DNA of 64,000 bases from Prorocentrum cordatum. Lineage: Eukaryota; Sar; Dinophyceae; Prorocentrales; Prorocentraceae. Both the position numbers and the translations under genes were made by a program. Below the pieces are notes generated by a model, which worked only from the letters and a program-made list of their open reading frames with translations, ran no database searches and was not told the DNA's origin. The stretch's first letter is position 1. Each line of letters opens with the position of its first letter. Shown piece after piece: positions 44,534 to 55,650 of this stretch. The stretch spans positions 248,001 through 312,000 of the forward strand of contig CAUYUJ010007458.1 in assembly GCA_963575745.1 (NCBI GenBank). The letters are read 5' to 3'.

Positions 44534-44565
<32 letters not shown>

Positions 44566-44598
44566 CATACATATATACACACATACATATATATATAT
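44098..44598 (+). repeat. CATA tetranucleotide array
   Basis: About 500 bp of (CATA)n with short CCAT, CACA, GCAT and CAAA variant blocks, ending in a short (TA)n. Confidence 0.98.
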
Positions 44599-44714
44599 AT
44601 ATGTGGAACAGCTCATATTTGCGTTTACGCATGCGTGTCTACTAGTAGCGACACACATCTGGGTATCACAATACAACATGGTACCCAACGTTGGTCGCAC
44701 ACCGCGACGTATTC

Positions 44715-44815
44715 CACTCTGAATGCGCAAGCTTTGTGGTGCAACCATGCGGTGTAGCTATGCGGTGCACGTTATGCGGAGCAAGCAATGTGGTGCAGGC
44801 TATGTGGGGCAATTG
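44715..44815 (+). repeat. 14-15-bp minisatellite (TATGTGGTGCAAGC type), copy 1
   Basis: Six or seven units such as GTGGTGCAACCATGC, GGTGTAGCTATGCG and AATGTGGTGCAGGC. A related block lies at 46385-46500. Confidence 0.7.
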
Positions 44816-44929
44816 ATGTTTACACATGATTTGACACACCCCACGCTCTTGCCAACATCCCACCCACCCACCCACCCGCAACCTGTTTTGCAAAACCTCT
44901 TAAGATCGTGACGGTAGGTACCACATGGC

Positions 44930-45605
44930 ACTTGACAGCGACACCGACGCCGACGACGACAGCGACGTCTCCGACGACGACGACGACGCCGACGACTACG
45001 ACGACACCGACGACGTCTCCGACGACTTTAACGACGACGACAACGACGACGACGACACCGACGGCGACGACGACGCCGACGCCGACGACGACGACGATGA
45101 CGAAGCCGACGCCGACGTCGACGACGTCGACGACGCCGACGACGACGACGACGACGACGACGACGGCGGCGACGACGACGCCGACGGAACCGACGACGAA
45201 GACGACGACGACGCCGACGCCGACGACGACGACGAAGACGACGACGACGACGTCGCCAACGAATGCGACGACGAGGGAGGAGGGAGGACGACGACGGCGA
45301 CAACGACGACAACGACGACAACGACGACAACGACGAGGGAGGAGGGAGGACGGCGACGACGCGAACGACGAAAAAGGAGGAAGGACGGCGACGCCGACGA
45401 CGAGGCGACGAAATAGGAGGGACGACGACGAGACGCCGACGACGACGAGGGAGGAGGAGGAATGACTACCACGGCGACAACGACGACACAAACGACCACG
45501 ACGCCAAAGAGGACGACGACGACGAACACGACGAAAGACAGAGGACGACGTAGGCGACGACGACGACGCGAGAGGAAGGAAAACGGCGACGACGACGACG
45601 CAAGA
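44930..45605 (+). repeat. GAC trinucleotide array
   Basis: About 670 bp of interrupted (GAC)n with GAGGGAGGAGG inserts, giving poly-Asp, poly-Thr and poly-Arg frames that are artefacts. The opposite-strand version is at 60990-61300. Confidence 0.95.
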
Positions 45606-45619
45606 GCGCGCGCGCACGC

Positions 45620-45790
45620 TTTCGTTGAAAATCTGTGTTGCGAAACCGTGTGTCTTTGTAGGTTTTTTGGACACACGATTTTGAAATCGTTCCGAAACCG
45701 ATTGGTGTTGAAGGATTTCGGCATACGCGCGCGACGACGCGCGAGTCTGCACTTCGTCCCATTGGTTGCACAAGATTCTTGCGACGGCAC
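45620..45790 (+). repeat. CGCG-type repeat module, copy 1
   Basis: Shares with 45966-46115 the order GTGTTGCGAAACC, a T-rich word, TTCCGAAACC/TTCCGACACC, GGATT(T/C)CGGCAT, CGCGCGACGACGCGCG, CACTTCGTC and GTTGCA. Similar but weaker modules follow at about 49920-49980 and 51420-51560. Confidence 0.65.
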
Positions 45791-45863
45791 ACGCGCAAGG
45801 GCGTCCGACTGATTTCGACACGCGCGCGCGAAGCCCGTTTGGTAGCATGTTTTTTTTTTGTCT

Positions 45864-45865
<2 letters not shown>

Positions 45866-45904
<39 letters not shown>
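45866..45904. repeat. TA dinucleotide array
   Basis: (TA)n of about 38 bp between two CGCG-type modules. Confidence 0.95.
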
Positions 45905-45907
<3 letters not shown>

Positions 45908-45965
45908 TGAAAAACCAGTTTTTTAGGATTTCGCAAGAGATCGCGCGCAAGCTTTTTTAGCACAC

Positions 45966-46115
45966 CAGTGTTGCGAAACCATGTGTTTTTGCATGCGTTT
46001 GGAAACTCGATTGCGACATCCTTCCGACACCAATGGATTCTGGGATTCCGGCATGCGCGCGACGACGCGCGCGCGCACTTCGTCTCATGTGTTGCAAGGG
46101 ATCGTGAACAAAAAG
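45966..46115 (+). repeat. CGCG-type repeat module, copy 2
   Basis: Partner of 45620-45790, ending CACTTCGTCTCATGTGTTGC. Confidence 0.65.
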
Positions 46116-46384
46116 TCCTATGCTAGAGCAAACTATGTCCCCGCGTATGTTTATATATATAGGTGAAAAAAAAGGGAACCTCAGGGGGGTCGATCCCGTC
46201 CCCTCACGCATAATGTAAATCCATGTTTCGGATGGATATGTGGCCAGAATCGCATCTGACTTACATACCCGAGAAAAGGGAGGGGGGGATAACGCCGGGG
46301 GGGGGAGAGTCTATTGCCTTTTTAGAAAAGAAAAGCTCCGTGGCGTAATCTGCATGCAAAAATGCGGTCCAAGCTAAGTGTTGC

Positions 46385-46500
46385 ACTGTGGTGAGAGCCA
46401 TGTGGTGCAACTTGCACGGTGTATGCTATGTTGTACGTGCTACGCCTTGCATCCCACGTTGCGAAAACTACGTTGTGAAATCTACGCGATGCGAACGCCC
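46385..46500 (+). repeat. 14-15-bp minisatellite, copy 2
   Basis: Units such as GTGGTGCAACTTGCAC, GTATGCTATGTTGTAC and ACTACGTTGTGAAATC, related to 44715-44815. A weaker GC-rich version (GGTGCAATCGACGC, GGCAATCCGCGC) is at 50210-50335. Confidence 0.6.
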
Positions 46501-46579
46501 GCAATTTGGCATGCTAAACCCATGTGGCGTCGATGGGGCTGTCACGTCGCAGCCTTTGGGCTTGTCTGCTTGGCCGCGG

Positions 46580-46975
46580 CTGGCATGTCTGCTTGGATCG
46601 GGCTGGCGCGTCGCAGCGACCGCGCTCGCGCGCGCAAGCGCCCGCGCGCCGCAGCCACCTACTTTGGCGCGACCGACGCGGCCGCGGCGGCGCTGGCCGC
46701 GGAGGACAGGTCGCGCTGGCGCGCGGGCACTTTTGCTATATTCGGTGGCTCTGGCGGGCGCGGCGCCATGGCGACGTCGACAACGAAGGGCGCGATGGCG
46801 ATCGCAGCGGCGACGGTGGCGACGATGACGACGACGACGACGACGACGGCAAAGCCAACGGCGGCGCCGATGCCGGCCACGCCGATGGCGGTGCTGGTGT
46901 CCACGCGCGGGCGATGAAAGCATCGGCAAGGTTTCGGCGCGCGCGCGCCGCCGATGCGCGCGAGTGGCCCGCATG
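46580..46975 (+). repeat. CGCG higher-order repeat, unit 1
   Basis: Module order: GCGCGACCGACGCGGCCGCG; GCGGGCACTTTTG with TCGGTGGCT; GGGCGCGGCG; a GATGACGACGACG tract; GCCGATGCCG; a CGCGGGCGATGAAAGC box; and GATGCGCGCGAGTGGCCCGC. Five more units follow in the same orientation. Confidence 0.7.
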
Positions 46976-47379
46976 GAATACTCGAACAAGAACAGCGCCC
47001 CATCCCCCCCCCCCGCCCTTCCGCGCGCGCAACCGATTTCAACGAATTTCGCCCTGCGCGCGCGGGGGTCCCGCGCGGTCGCATCCAATGAAAAACCGCG
47101 AGAAAAAAGCTTCGGTTTTCAAAAGTTCTCGCGCGAACGACCACGCAGATGGCATTGAAAAATACAAGTGTAATGCCGCTGGTTGTTCCCACTGTACTCG
47201 GGGACAATCGTGGAATCCGACCATGAACGCCCGGCTTCCGATTCGTAGCAAGTGGGGACCTCTCGACATGCGCGCGCGGCGACGCGCGCGCCGGCTATTA
47301 TCGCGCTGCTTGCGCAAAGAATCCACGCAAGTGCGACTCGCCATCGCGCCGCTCACCCAGCCGCCGATTTGGTTTGCAA

Positions 47380-47825
47380 GACGCGCGCGGCGGCGACTGC
47401 GACGACTGCTCGCGGCTGGCCGGCGCACCGCCGCGGCCGCGCTGGCGGGCGCAAGCTCGCGCGCATGGCGGCCGGCCAATCTTGCGCGTCGACCGCCGTC
47501 GGGGACTTCCCGGCGCGCGTCGCAGGCGGCTGGCGGGCGGGCACTTCATTGAAAGTCGGTGGCTTGGGCGGGCGCGGCGCCGCGGCGACGTAGACACTGG
47601 CAGAAACGACTGCGATGGCAGCGAGGCTGACGACGAGCTTGCAAGGCCAATGACGGCGCCGACGCCAGCAAGGCCAATGACGACGACGACGACAAGGCCA
47701 ATGACGGCGCCGAGGCTGGTCACGCTGCCGACGATCATGGCGACCGCTACCGCGCGTCGACGGTGCAAATTTAAGAGAGATTCCGACGCTCGCGCGGCCG
47801 ATGGGCCCGAGAGGCCAGCGCGCCA
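47380..47825 (+). repeat. CGCG higher-order repeat, unit 2
   Basis: Same modules as unit 1, including GGGACTTCCCGGCGCG, GCGGGCACTTCATTGAAAGT, GGCCAATGACGGCGCCGACG and a terminal GCGCGGCCGATGGGCCCGAG. Confidence 0.7.
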
Positions 47826-48319
47826 CCAATTCCGAGATCCCCCAAAACAAAGCAAGCGCGCAAAGGGCGCTCGCATGATCAAAAACCAAGAAGAGTAACC
47901 GAAGATTTCGCCGGAACGCGCTCAAACTGTCGCATTATTCGAATGCCCGCGTAACCACTCGCATTTCATATGTTTTCAAGAGTCTCGAACATGAAACGAG
48001 AGACCAACAGCTCCTTCCCTTCAATTTCTGCGCTGGCGCGCGACGCAGCGCCCGCTGACTGCGTCTGATTCCTGTCGCCCTGGATCTTCAAAACTGCTGA
48101 TCTTAGAACGCGGAATGCGGGCGAGGAAGGCCGATTGATGTTCGCTCGAGATGGCTCTCACATGAGCGACGGCGAAGCATCGAGCGTCAATTGCGCCGAG
48201 CGGAGGGGTGGGGCGGCCGATCCAAAGCTCTGATGCAACGCATTTAAAGGAGGGGAGCTTCTCTTGCGGGATTTGACACTGCCACCTCCACTGCTCGCGC
48301 CATCACCCCGCCCGCCCGC

Positions 48320-48705
48320 CGCGCGGCGTGCCGGCCGCGATTGCGATGAGCGCTCGGCGCTAGCCGGCGCATCGCCGCGGCCGCCCTAACTCGCGCAGGC
48401 GCGCGCCGAGCGGCCGGCAATCGTAGCGCGACCGACGCGGCCGCGGCGGCGCTAGTAGCGAGGGACTTCCCAGCGCGCCTGTCAGGCAGCAATGACGCGC
48501 GGGCACTTTAATGCGAGACGGCGCAGGCGCAATGTCGATAGTAGCGACGATGGCGACAGCGTTGACGACGACGCGCCAGGGCCAATGACGGCGCCGACGC
48601 CGGTCGCGCCGACGCCGACGGAGGCGCCCGCGCGTCGGCGATGAACGACCTGGAGGATTTCAACGCGCGGGCGCGGCCGACGCGCGCGAGTGGCCTGCGC
48701 GGGTT
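48320..48705 (+). repeat. CGCG higher-order repeat, unit 3
   Basis: Contains GCGACCGACGCGGCCGCGGC, GGGACTTCCCAGCGCGCC, GCGGGCACTTTAATGCGAG, CCAATGACGGCGCCGACGCC and CCGACGCGCGCGAGTGGCC. Confidence 0.7.
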
Positions 48706-49269
48706 CTTTGACGGAGATCACCCCTTCCAGCAAGCGCGCGAAGACGTCGACTGATGTCAGCGCGCGCGGGAGGCCAGCCCGGTCGCAATCGACGACAGCG
48801 TTGAGAGGCCGATGGCCCCAACAACAACTCGCGGTAGCGCACGTAGATTTCTCAGAGAAGATGCGCTGTTCGGGAACATCGGTTCTGCATTCCAGCCGAA
48901 TCCTCGGGCGTTTCACAAATTGCGGCAGGCGAGCGCGACGCCGCGCGAGCGTCGGCGCCGTCTCGGCGGTCGCCTTGACACTCTGACAATGCGGAGTTTT
49001 CGGTGAACGGGCGCGCGCGCAACATGTCATTTGACTAGGATGAGGGGCGCCGGGCGATGGTGGCCTGGCCGGGCCGGGGCGTTCTGAATTCAAAACTAAA
49101 GAAAACGGTGGGGCAACGCCTCGCGCGACATGCGCTGCCTTGGCGGCTGCGCAGCCGGAAGGGGGGGGGGCGGCGCATCCTCCATTCGATCTGCGAAACG
49201 CAATTGATTTTGAATCGCCTGGAATAGCCGACTGCACCGAGCCCGCCCGTCCACGCGCAACTTGGCTTG

Positions 49270-49665
49270 AAAGGCCCGCGCAGCGGCGATTGCGACAACT
49301 GCGCGGCGCTGGCCGGCGAAACGCCGCGCCCGCGCTGATGCGCGCAGTCTCGCGCAGAGCGGCCACCTAATCTGGCGCGACCGACGGGGGCCCCTCGGCG
49401 CGTCTAGCAAGCCGCGCTGACGCGCGGGCGCGCCAGCGTGGATCGGCGACTCCGACGGGCGCGGCATCGCGGCCGCGTCGGCGGGGGCGGGCGCGAAACT
49501 GCAGCGACGACGGCGGCAGTGATGACGATAGCGACGGCGTGGCCAAGGACGGCGCGGAAGCTGGCCGCGCCGATGGCGATGGTGGCTGGCGCCCACGCGC
49601 GGGCGATGAAAATGTTGGAAAGTCCCCGACGCGCGCCCGGCTAGCGCGCGCGAGTGGCCCGCGAG
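49270..49665 (+). repeat. CGCG higher-order repeat, unit 4
   Basis: Contains GCTGGCCGGCGAAACGCC, TGGCGCGACCGACG, GCGACGACGGCGGCAGTGAT, GCCGCGCCGATGGCGATG and GCGCGCGAGTGGCCCGCGAG. Confidence 0.7.
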
Positions 49666-50399
49666 GAACCGCGGCGGGAAAACGGCCGCGCCCCCCGCCC
49701 CCCCCCCCCCTCTCCCCACCCCGCGCCTCCCTGGCAACCGCGCAAGGGCCTTCGAGTCATGCTGGCGGGGGCGCGCGAGTGATCTCTGCGGTCTCATTCG
49801 CCGGGCGCGCTTAAAAGACGATGCCTGACTATATTTGCACCATGTCGCGCGTGCCGTTGATTTTCGGCGCTGACAGATCACGTTGCGCCGCCCGTTGTTC
49901 CTCGTGCTGTCGGCGACCTCGACCGCGAATGCCTGGCAGCGCATGCGTTTGCGACGCGCCGGCATGCGCGCGCGACGCCGCGGGTGAACATGGTCTCAAC
50001 GGATGCAATGTAATATGGCGGCGTAGATGCTATTTGTTGATCGACGAGCCTAAGCTCGCGACATGATTTGACGTGGATCGGGGGAGGGGGCGACAGGACG
50101 CCCGCATTTAAGGCGAGAGAAGGGGCAAGTCATGGGCCGACTCCAGCGTCGCAAGGGGCGGCGGTGCAGCCGCGGGGGGGGGCCCACGTTCCGATGGGGA
50201 AAGACTCCTCGCGGTGCAATCGACGCGGGGCAATCCGCGCGGCGCGGCCCGCGCGGCGCGCGGACCACGCGGCGCAAACCGACCAATGCAATCTACGGGG
50301 CGCTGCCCGCCTGGCGCGTTCCAGGCGGCGCGACTGGTTTTTTGTGGAACTGGGAAATGTCAACTCCATCACTTGCGCAATCCCCCCAGCCGCGCCCGA

Positions 50400-50880
50400 A
50401 ATTTGGAGCGCAAAGCCAGGGCGGCGGCGACGGCGATGACTGAGCGGCGCCAGCCGTCGCTGCGGCCGCGCCGGCGCGCGCGAACTCGCGCGCAAGGCGG
50501 CCAGCCTGTCTGGCTCGACCGACGCGGCCGCGGCGGCGATGGCCGACGGGGCGCCCTGGCGCGCCTCGACAGGGGCGCCGACGCGCGGGCGCTTCAGTGC
50601 GAGTCGGTGACTCAGGCGGGCGCGGCGTCGCAGCGACTTGGACGGCGGCGGCCGCGACGGCGGCGGGGGAGACGATGGCGACGACGGCGGCGATGACGAC
50701 GGCGACGCCCATGACGGCGCCCGCGCCGCTCGCGCCGATGCCGACGCCGATAGTGGCGCCCGCGCGTCGGCGAAGCAGAAGGTCCCGGGGCGGGCGTCGG
50801 CGCGCGGGCGCGGCCGTCGGCGCGCGGGCGGCCCTGTCGCGCTCGAATGATTTCGACGCGCGGGCGCGAAGAGGCGCGCG
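50400..50880 (+). repeat. CGCG higher-order repeat, unit 5
   Basis: Contains CTCGACCGACGCGGCCGCGG, GCGGGCGCTTCAGTGCGAGT, GACGATGGCGACGACGGC and CGCTCGCGCCGATGCCGACG. Confidence 0.7.
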
Positions 50881-50899
50881 CGGATTAATTCGACGAGAA

Positions 50900-51300
50900 T
50901 GTTGCGGAGATTGCGACGGCTGGCTGGCGCGTCTCCGCGGCCGCTATAGCGCGCGCGACCTCGCGCGCAGGGCGACCAGCTTGTTTCGCGCGACCGCCGC
51001 GGCCGCGGTGCTGGCCGACAAGGAATTCCCAGCGCGTCTAACGGGCCGCGCCGGCGCGGGGGCACATCGGCGCTGGTCGGCGGCGCGGGCGGGCGCGGCA
51101 TCACTGGGGCGTCGACAACGGCGGAAAAGAAAATGGCAGCGGCGACGCCGTTGACGCAGGCGACGACGACGACGACGACGGCAACGGCAATGACTGCGCA
51201 GATGACGATGACAACGCGCGCGCGTCGCCGACGAAGGCTTTGGAAAGTTCCAGCCTGCGCGCGCGGCCGACGCGGGCGAGCGGTCCGCGCGGCAATATTT
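50900..51300 (+). repeat. CGCG higher-order repeat, unit 6
   Basis: Contains GCGCGACCGCCGCGGCCGCG, GAATTCCCAGCGCGTCT, GGGCGCGGCATC, a GACGACGACGACG tract and CCGACGCGGGCGAGCGG. The following sequence (CCCCAAACCAAAAAAGGCAA) matches that after unit 2. Confidence 0.7.
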
Positions 51301-51389
51301 GACAGGGGCCGCCCCAAACCAAAAAAGGCAAGCGCGCGATTGCGCTCAAACGCGCGGGAGGCCCACACGGAAACATTTGACTGAAAGCG

Positions 51390-52560
51390 CTGGGAAATCC
51401 AGGTGTCATAAGAATGCGTTTTCGTTCACACATGCGCTTTGAACAAATGTCGCAACGCCGCTGGCGCCCCATGCGTTTTCGGGGGCCTCGGTCTTGAAAT
51501 CCTGGCGAAACCGACGGTCTGAAGAGTTCGGACGCGCGCGCGTCGACCTCGCCTCTGCTGCGAGGGATTATTCGACTGCGTCATCGAGTGCACGAGCGTA
51601 GTTTCATTTCGCAGGGCGGGGGGGCCAGGGGGCGCCCTGGGAACGAACGATGAAGCAGGTCATCTATATTTGGTTCGAACTCGAATTATCCCAAGGGGGC
51701 GATCATCGGAGGGGGTATCAATGCCCTTAGGAAAAGGGGATCTTGACTTGCGTGGCGCAATCGGTGTGAAACAATCGCGTGGAATAGTACAGCCATCCGC
51801 GTGGCACCGCCAGCCAGGCCCACGTGACGCGCGGCGACGAGGCGGCGACAGGGCGGCGATGGCGGCCACGTCGCCGCCAGACCGACACCCAGTGCCCATT
51901 CCCGTTCGTTAGACACAAAAAAAGAAAAACCCGGAATGCGAATACTGACAGAGGAACTTGCAGAACATGTGTGTTTTGCGATTTCGACATGTGCGCGCGC
52001 GTGCGGATATCGCGCCAGCGTCTGCACAAGGACAGTCACCACATTACCTGGTGCGCTAAACGAGTGCGTGGGCATGATGTAACCTGATGGGAAAAAGTGG
52101 GAATATCGTTTCGCCCAGAATGGCATGACTCCCGATGGAAATGAGCGACGAGGCAGAATCAAATGCAATTCGGCCCCAAATGGCGCCAATGTGTCCGAAG
52201 AAGACAAAGATGGTAGAGTCTTATTTTCGAAATTAAACATAAGATCTCTGTGGTGCGAGCCATGTCGTGTAAACCACGTGGTGCGTTGACGGACGGGAAC
52301 GGGGCCGCGGGGCGCGCAAACAGGGCTTGCGTTTGGAAAAGTGGAGCGGCGACGGACGGGAACGGGGCCGCAGGGCCCGCAGACGGGCCCAGCTCGGGAG
52401 GTGGAACAAATTCTGTTTGCCGGGGGTGAACAAGCGTGTGAGATGCTGTGGCTGTCCCCCGTGCCCGTTCCCCATCCCCCAGGGTCCAACATCCCGTTTG
52501 AAGGATGGGGGGGGGCATCTGTGATCGTCCGGATTCGCTGGCGCACCCCAGGGACTCCGG
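51390..52560. other. No gene recognised
   Basis: Mixed sequence. GACGGACGGGAACGGGGCCG occurs twice (52289 and 52348). Nothing else supported. Confidence 0.35.
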
Positions 52561-52569
52561 AGCTTCCAA

Positions 52570-53370
52570 GTCTGCCTTCCGTGGCCTCAAAGACATTACA
52601 AGACGGTCTCAAATCGCTGAACGATTCCCCCAAAACGCTTGCGATGGCCCCACCACGCCCCAAAACGCCTTCCTTTCGACACGCCGCAAGAATCTTCCCG
52701 AGAGGGACCCGAGAGGCAACAAGCCTTTTCTGTTTTCCGACGTTCCAGTACGGCCCAAAGAGCCCTCCAGAGGCCCAAAGACAGCCCAGGAGGCTTCCAA
52801 GAAGGCACCAAGGCAGCCTCAGAGCGCCCCAACACAGCCCAACAGGCGCCCAAGAAGGCCCAAGAGGGCCCCAAGACTGCCCAAAAAACGTTCCCAGACG
52901 ACGCTTGCGATGGCTGCAAGACGCCCCGAGACGCCTTCCCTTCGACACGCCCCAAGCCAAGAGGACCCCGAGAGGCCCAAGACAGCCCAAGAGGCCTCGA
53001 AGACGGCCCGCCCAAGACGGCCCAAGAGGGCCCCAAGATGGCCCCAACAGGGGCCCAAGAGAGGGGCTACGAACCGAAAATTTAGCCCCACGACGCCCCA
53101 AGGAGGACCCAAGAGGCCTTCGGGACGCTCGGAGGCCCCAAGTGGGCCCCGAGAGACAAACAGTTATGTGTTCTTCGCATTCCATTGTTTTTAGGGTTTT
53201 CGTCTTCTCGAGCTTCCGACACTTCAAGATGGCCCAAGAGGCCCCGTAGACAGCCCCGAACCTGCCCAAGAGGCCACAGCGAACGCCCCAACACGGCCCA
53301 AGAGGGTTCCAAAACGGCCCAAAGAGGGGCCCCAAACTGCCCAAGATCGGCCCAAGAGGGCCCCAAGAGT
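52570..53370 (+). repeat. Degenerate CCAAGANGGCCC array, copy 4
   Basis: The longest of the five arrays (about 800 bp), same strand: GCCCAAGAGGCC, CCAAGACGGCCC and CCCAAGAGGGCCCC units. Embedded longer words recur, for example CTTCGACACGCC at 52674 and 52941. Confidence 0.8.
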
Positions 53371-53456
53371 CGCAAAGAGAGAGAACGCGAACCGAGCATC
53401 GAATCTTTCTCCCCCAAAAGGCTTCAAGAATCCCCCCAGCCACAAAAAAAAATTAT

Positions 53457-53502
53457 CCCGGCAAAGCAACCTAACATCGATGTGTAGGAGCATATCTGGA
53501 AG
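53457..53502 (+). repeat. 46-bp direct repeat, copy 1
   Basis: CCCGGCAAAGCAACCTAACA followed by TCGATGTGTAGGAGCATATC. Copy 2 is at 55651-55696 with three or four differences. Confidence 0.85.
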
Positions 53503-53594
53503 CATTCCCCTTAAGATTCGGATGAGAATCCAGTTGTAGAATTCTGCTGTTCTCGCAGTCGTAGTCGCATTCGCGATGACAGTCGCAGTGGCAA

Positions 53595-54900
53595 CGGCAG
53601 TCGCAGTCACAGCCTCAGCCTCAGCCTGCCTCAGCCTCAGCCTCAGCCTGCCTCAGCCTCAGCCTGCCTCAGCCTCAGCCTCAGCCTGCTTCAGCCTCAG
53701 CCTCAGTCTGCCTTCAGCCTCGGCCTCAGCCTCAGCCTGCCTCAGCCTCAGCCTGCATCAGCCTCAGCCTCAGCCTCAGCCTGCCTCAGCATCAGCCTGC
53801 CTCAGCCTCAGCCTCAGCCTGCCTCAGCCTCAGCCTGCTTCAGCCTCAGCCTCAGTCTGCCTCAGCCTCGGCCTCAGCCTCAGCCTGCCTCAGCCTCAGC
53901 CTGCATCAGCCTCAGCCTCAGCCTCAGCCTGCCTCAGCAGCCTGCCTCAGCCTCAGCCTGCCTCTGCCTCAGCCTCAGCCTGCCAGCCTCAGCCTCAGTC
54001 TGCCTTCAGCCTCGGCCTCAGCCTCAGCCTGCCTCAGCCTCAGCCTGCATCAGCCTCAGCCTCAGCCTCAGCCTGCCTCAGCATCAGCCTGCCTCAGCCT
54101 CAGCCTCAGCCTGCCTCAGCCTCAGCCTCAGCCTGCTTCAGCCTCAGCCTCAGTCTGCCTTCAGCCTCGGCCTCAGCCTCAGCCTGCCTCAGCCTCAGCC
54201 TGCATCAGCCTCAGCCTCAGCCTCAGCCTGCCTCAGCCTCAGCCTGCCTCAGCCTCAGCCTGCCTCAGCCTCAGCCTCAGCCTCTGCCTTCAGCCTCGGC
54301 CTCAGCCTCAGCCTGCCTCAGCCTCAGCCTGCATCAGCCTCAGCCTCAGCCTCAGCCTGCCTCAGCATCAGCCTGCCTCAGCCTCAGCCTCAGCCTGCCT
54401 CAGCCTCAGCCTCAGCCTGCTTCAGCCTCAGCCTCAGTCTGCCTTCAGCCTCGGCCTCAGCCTCAGCCTGCCTCAGCCTGCAGCCTCAGCCTCATCAGCC
54501 TCAGCCTCAGCCTCAGCCTCAGCCTCAGCCTCAGCCTCAGCCTCAGCCTCAGCCTCAGCCTCAGCCTCAGCCTCAGCCTCAGCCTCAGCCTGCCTCAGCC
54601 TCAGCCTCAGCCTCAGCCTTCAGCCTCAGCCTCAGTCTGCCTTCAGCCTCGGCCTCAGCCTCAGCCTGCCTCAGCCTCAGCCTGCATCAGCCTCAGCCTC
54701 AGCCTCAGCCTGCCTCAGCATCAGCCTGCCTCAGCCTCAGCCTCAGCCTGCCTCAGCCTCAGCCTCAGCCTGCTTCAGCCTCAGCCTCAGTCTGCCTTCA
54801 GCCTCGGCCTCAGCCTCAGCCTGCCTCAGCCTCAGCCTCAGCCTCAGCCTCAGCCTCAGCCTGCAGCCTCAGCCTCAGCCTCAGCCTGCCTCAGCCATGG
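53595..54900 (+). repeat. CAGCCT hexamer array with about 150-bp higher order
   Basis: About 1.3 kb of CAGCCT units interspersed with CTGC, CATCAG and TCGG variants. The word TCAGTCTGCC recurs at 53703, 53852, 53995, 54150, 54434, 54632 and 54787, mostly 143-155 bases apart. All forward frames encode Ser-Leu, Gln-Pro or Ser-Ala repeats. I treat the 544-codon frame as an artefact. Confidence 0.9.
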
Positions 54901-54959
54901 GCCCGGCCTGGCCTCAAGCCTCGGCCTGCCTCAGCCTCAGGCCTCAAGCAAGAACTGGG

Positions 54960-55385
54960 ACGAAGAACACGAAGTGGCCTACAGTTGGCTCCGGGCATTC
55001 AAAATCATGCCCAGGAATGGAATTCTGGGAACTCGAAGATCACGAAGTGGCCTACAGTTGGCTCGGGCATTCAAAATGTGGCCCGGGAATGGAGTTCTGG
55101 GAAGTCGAAGAGCACGAAGTGGCCTACAGTTGGCTCCGGGCATCCAGAATGTGGCCCGGGAATGGAGTTCTGGGAAATCGAAGAGCACGAAGTGGGCACG
55201 AAGTGTGTGACTGTATGCGAAAAACGATCCCCGCCGGCAAACCCCAACATCCCCCCAACTGCCCCCCAACTGCCCCCAACGGCTGCCCAGACCCCCCTGT
55301 GGAGTAATGTTGAAGTAATGTTGAAGTAATGTGCTGCTCTCTTTTTACACCACTAGAAACCTATCAGTCTTCGCTGTTAGGTAAC
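54960..55385 (+). repeat. Long direct repeat R, copy 1
   Basis: Three units of about 73 bp (CCTACAGTTGGCTCCGGGCA, then TGTGGCCCGGGAATGGAGTT, CTGGGAA and GAGCACGAAGTGG), then a unique tail. The tail has GTGTGTGACTGTATGCG, CCCCCCAACTGCCCCC, a triplet of TGAAGTAATG units, and ends CAGTCTTCGCTGTTAGGTA. Copy 2 is at 59608-60086. Confidence 0.9.
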
Positions 55386-55394
55386 AGTAAGCAC

Positions 55395-55510
55395 AACGAG
55401 GCCCCAAAGAGGTCCCAACACGGGCCCCAAGACGCTTCAAAACTGCCTCCAAGAGGCTCCGCGAAGCCCCCAAAGAGCTTCCAAGACGCCGACAAGATTC
55501 CCCGGATAGT
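55395..55510 (+). repeat. Degenerate CCAAGANG array, copy 5
   Basis: Short block with CCCCAAAGAGGTCCC, CCCCAAGACGC, CTCCAAGAGGCTCC and TTCCAAGACGCC. Confidence 0.6.
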
Positions 55511-55650
55511 GCCCAAGGAGCACACGACACCTCAACAGTGGTTCTTCTGGGGGCCCGCGGAAAGGCGCAAGTTTCTTGAACAGGACCAGATACCCCAAGT
55601 GCAAGCACGATTTGAGACAAAAAGGTGCAGGAGACTCATCGATATAATAT

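Noticed and set aside
44196-44757. His/Thr/Tyr-rich and Cys/Met/Tyr-rich ORFs
   Set aside because: Translation of the CATA array on the two strands.
44925-45416. Poly-Asp acidic protein
   Set aside because: Translation of the GAC array.
53576-55210. A 544-codon plus-strand Ser/Leu/Gln/Pro repeat ORF
   Set aside because: Direct translation of the CAGCCT array and of repeat R. All forward frames of the array are stop-free.
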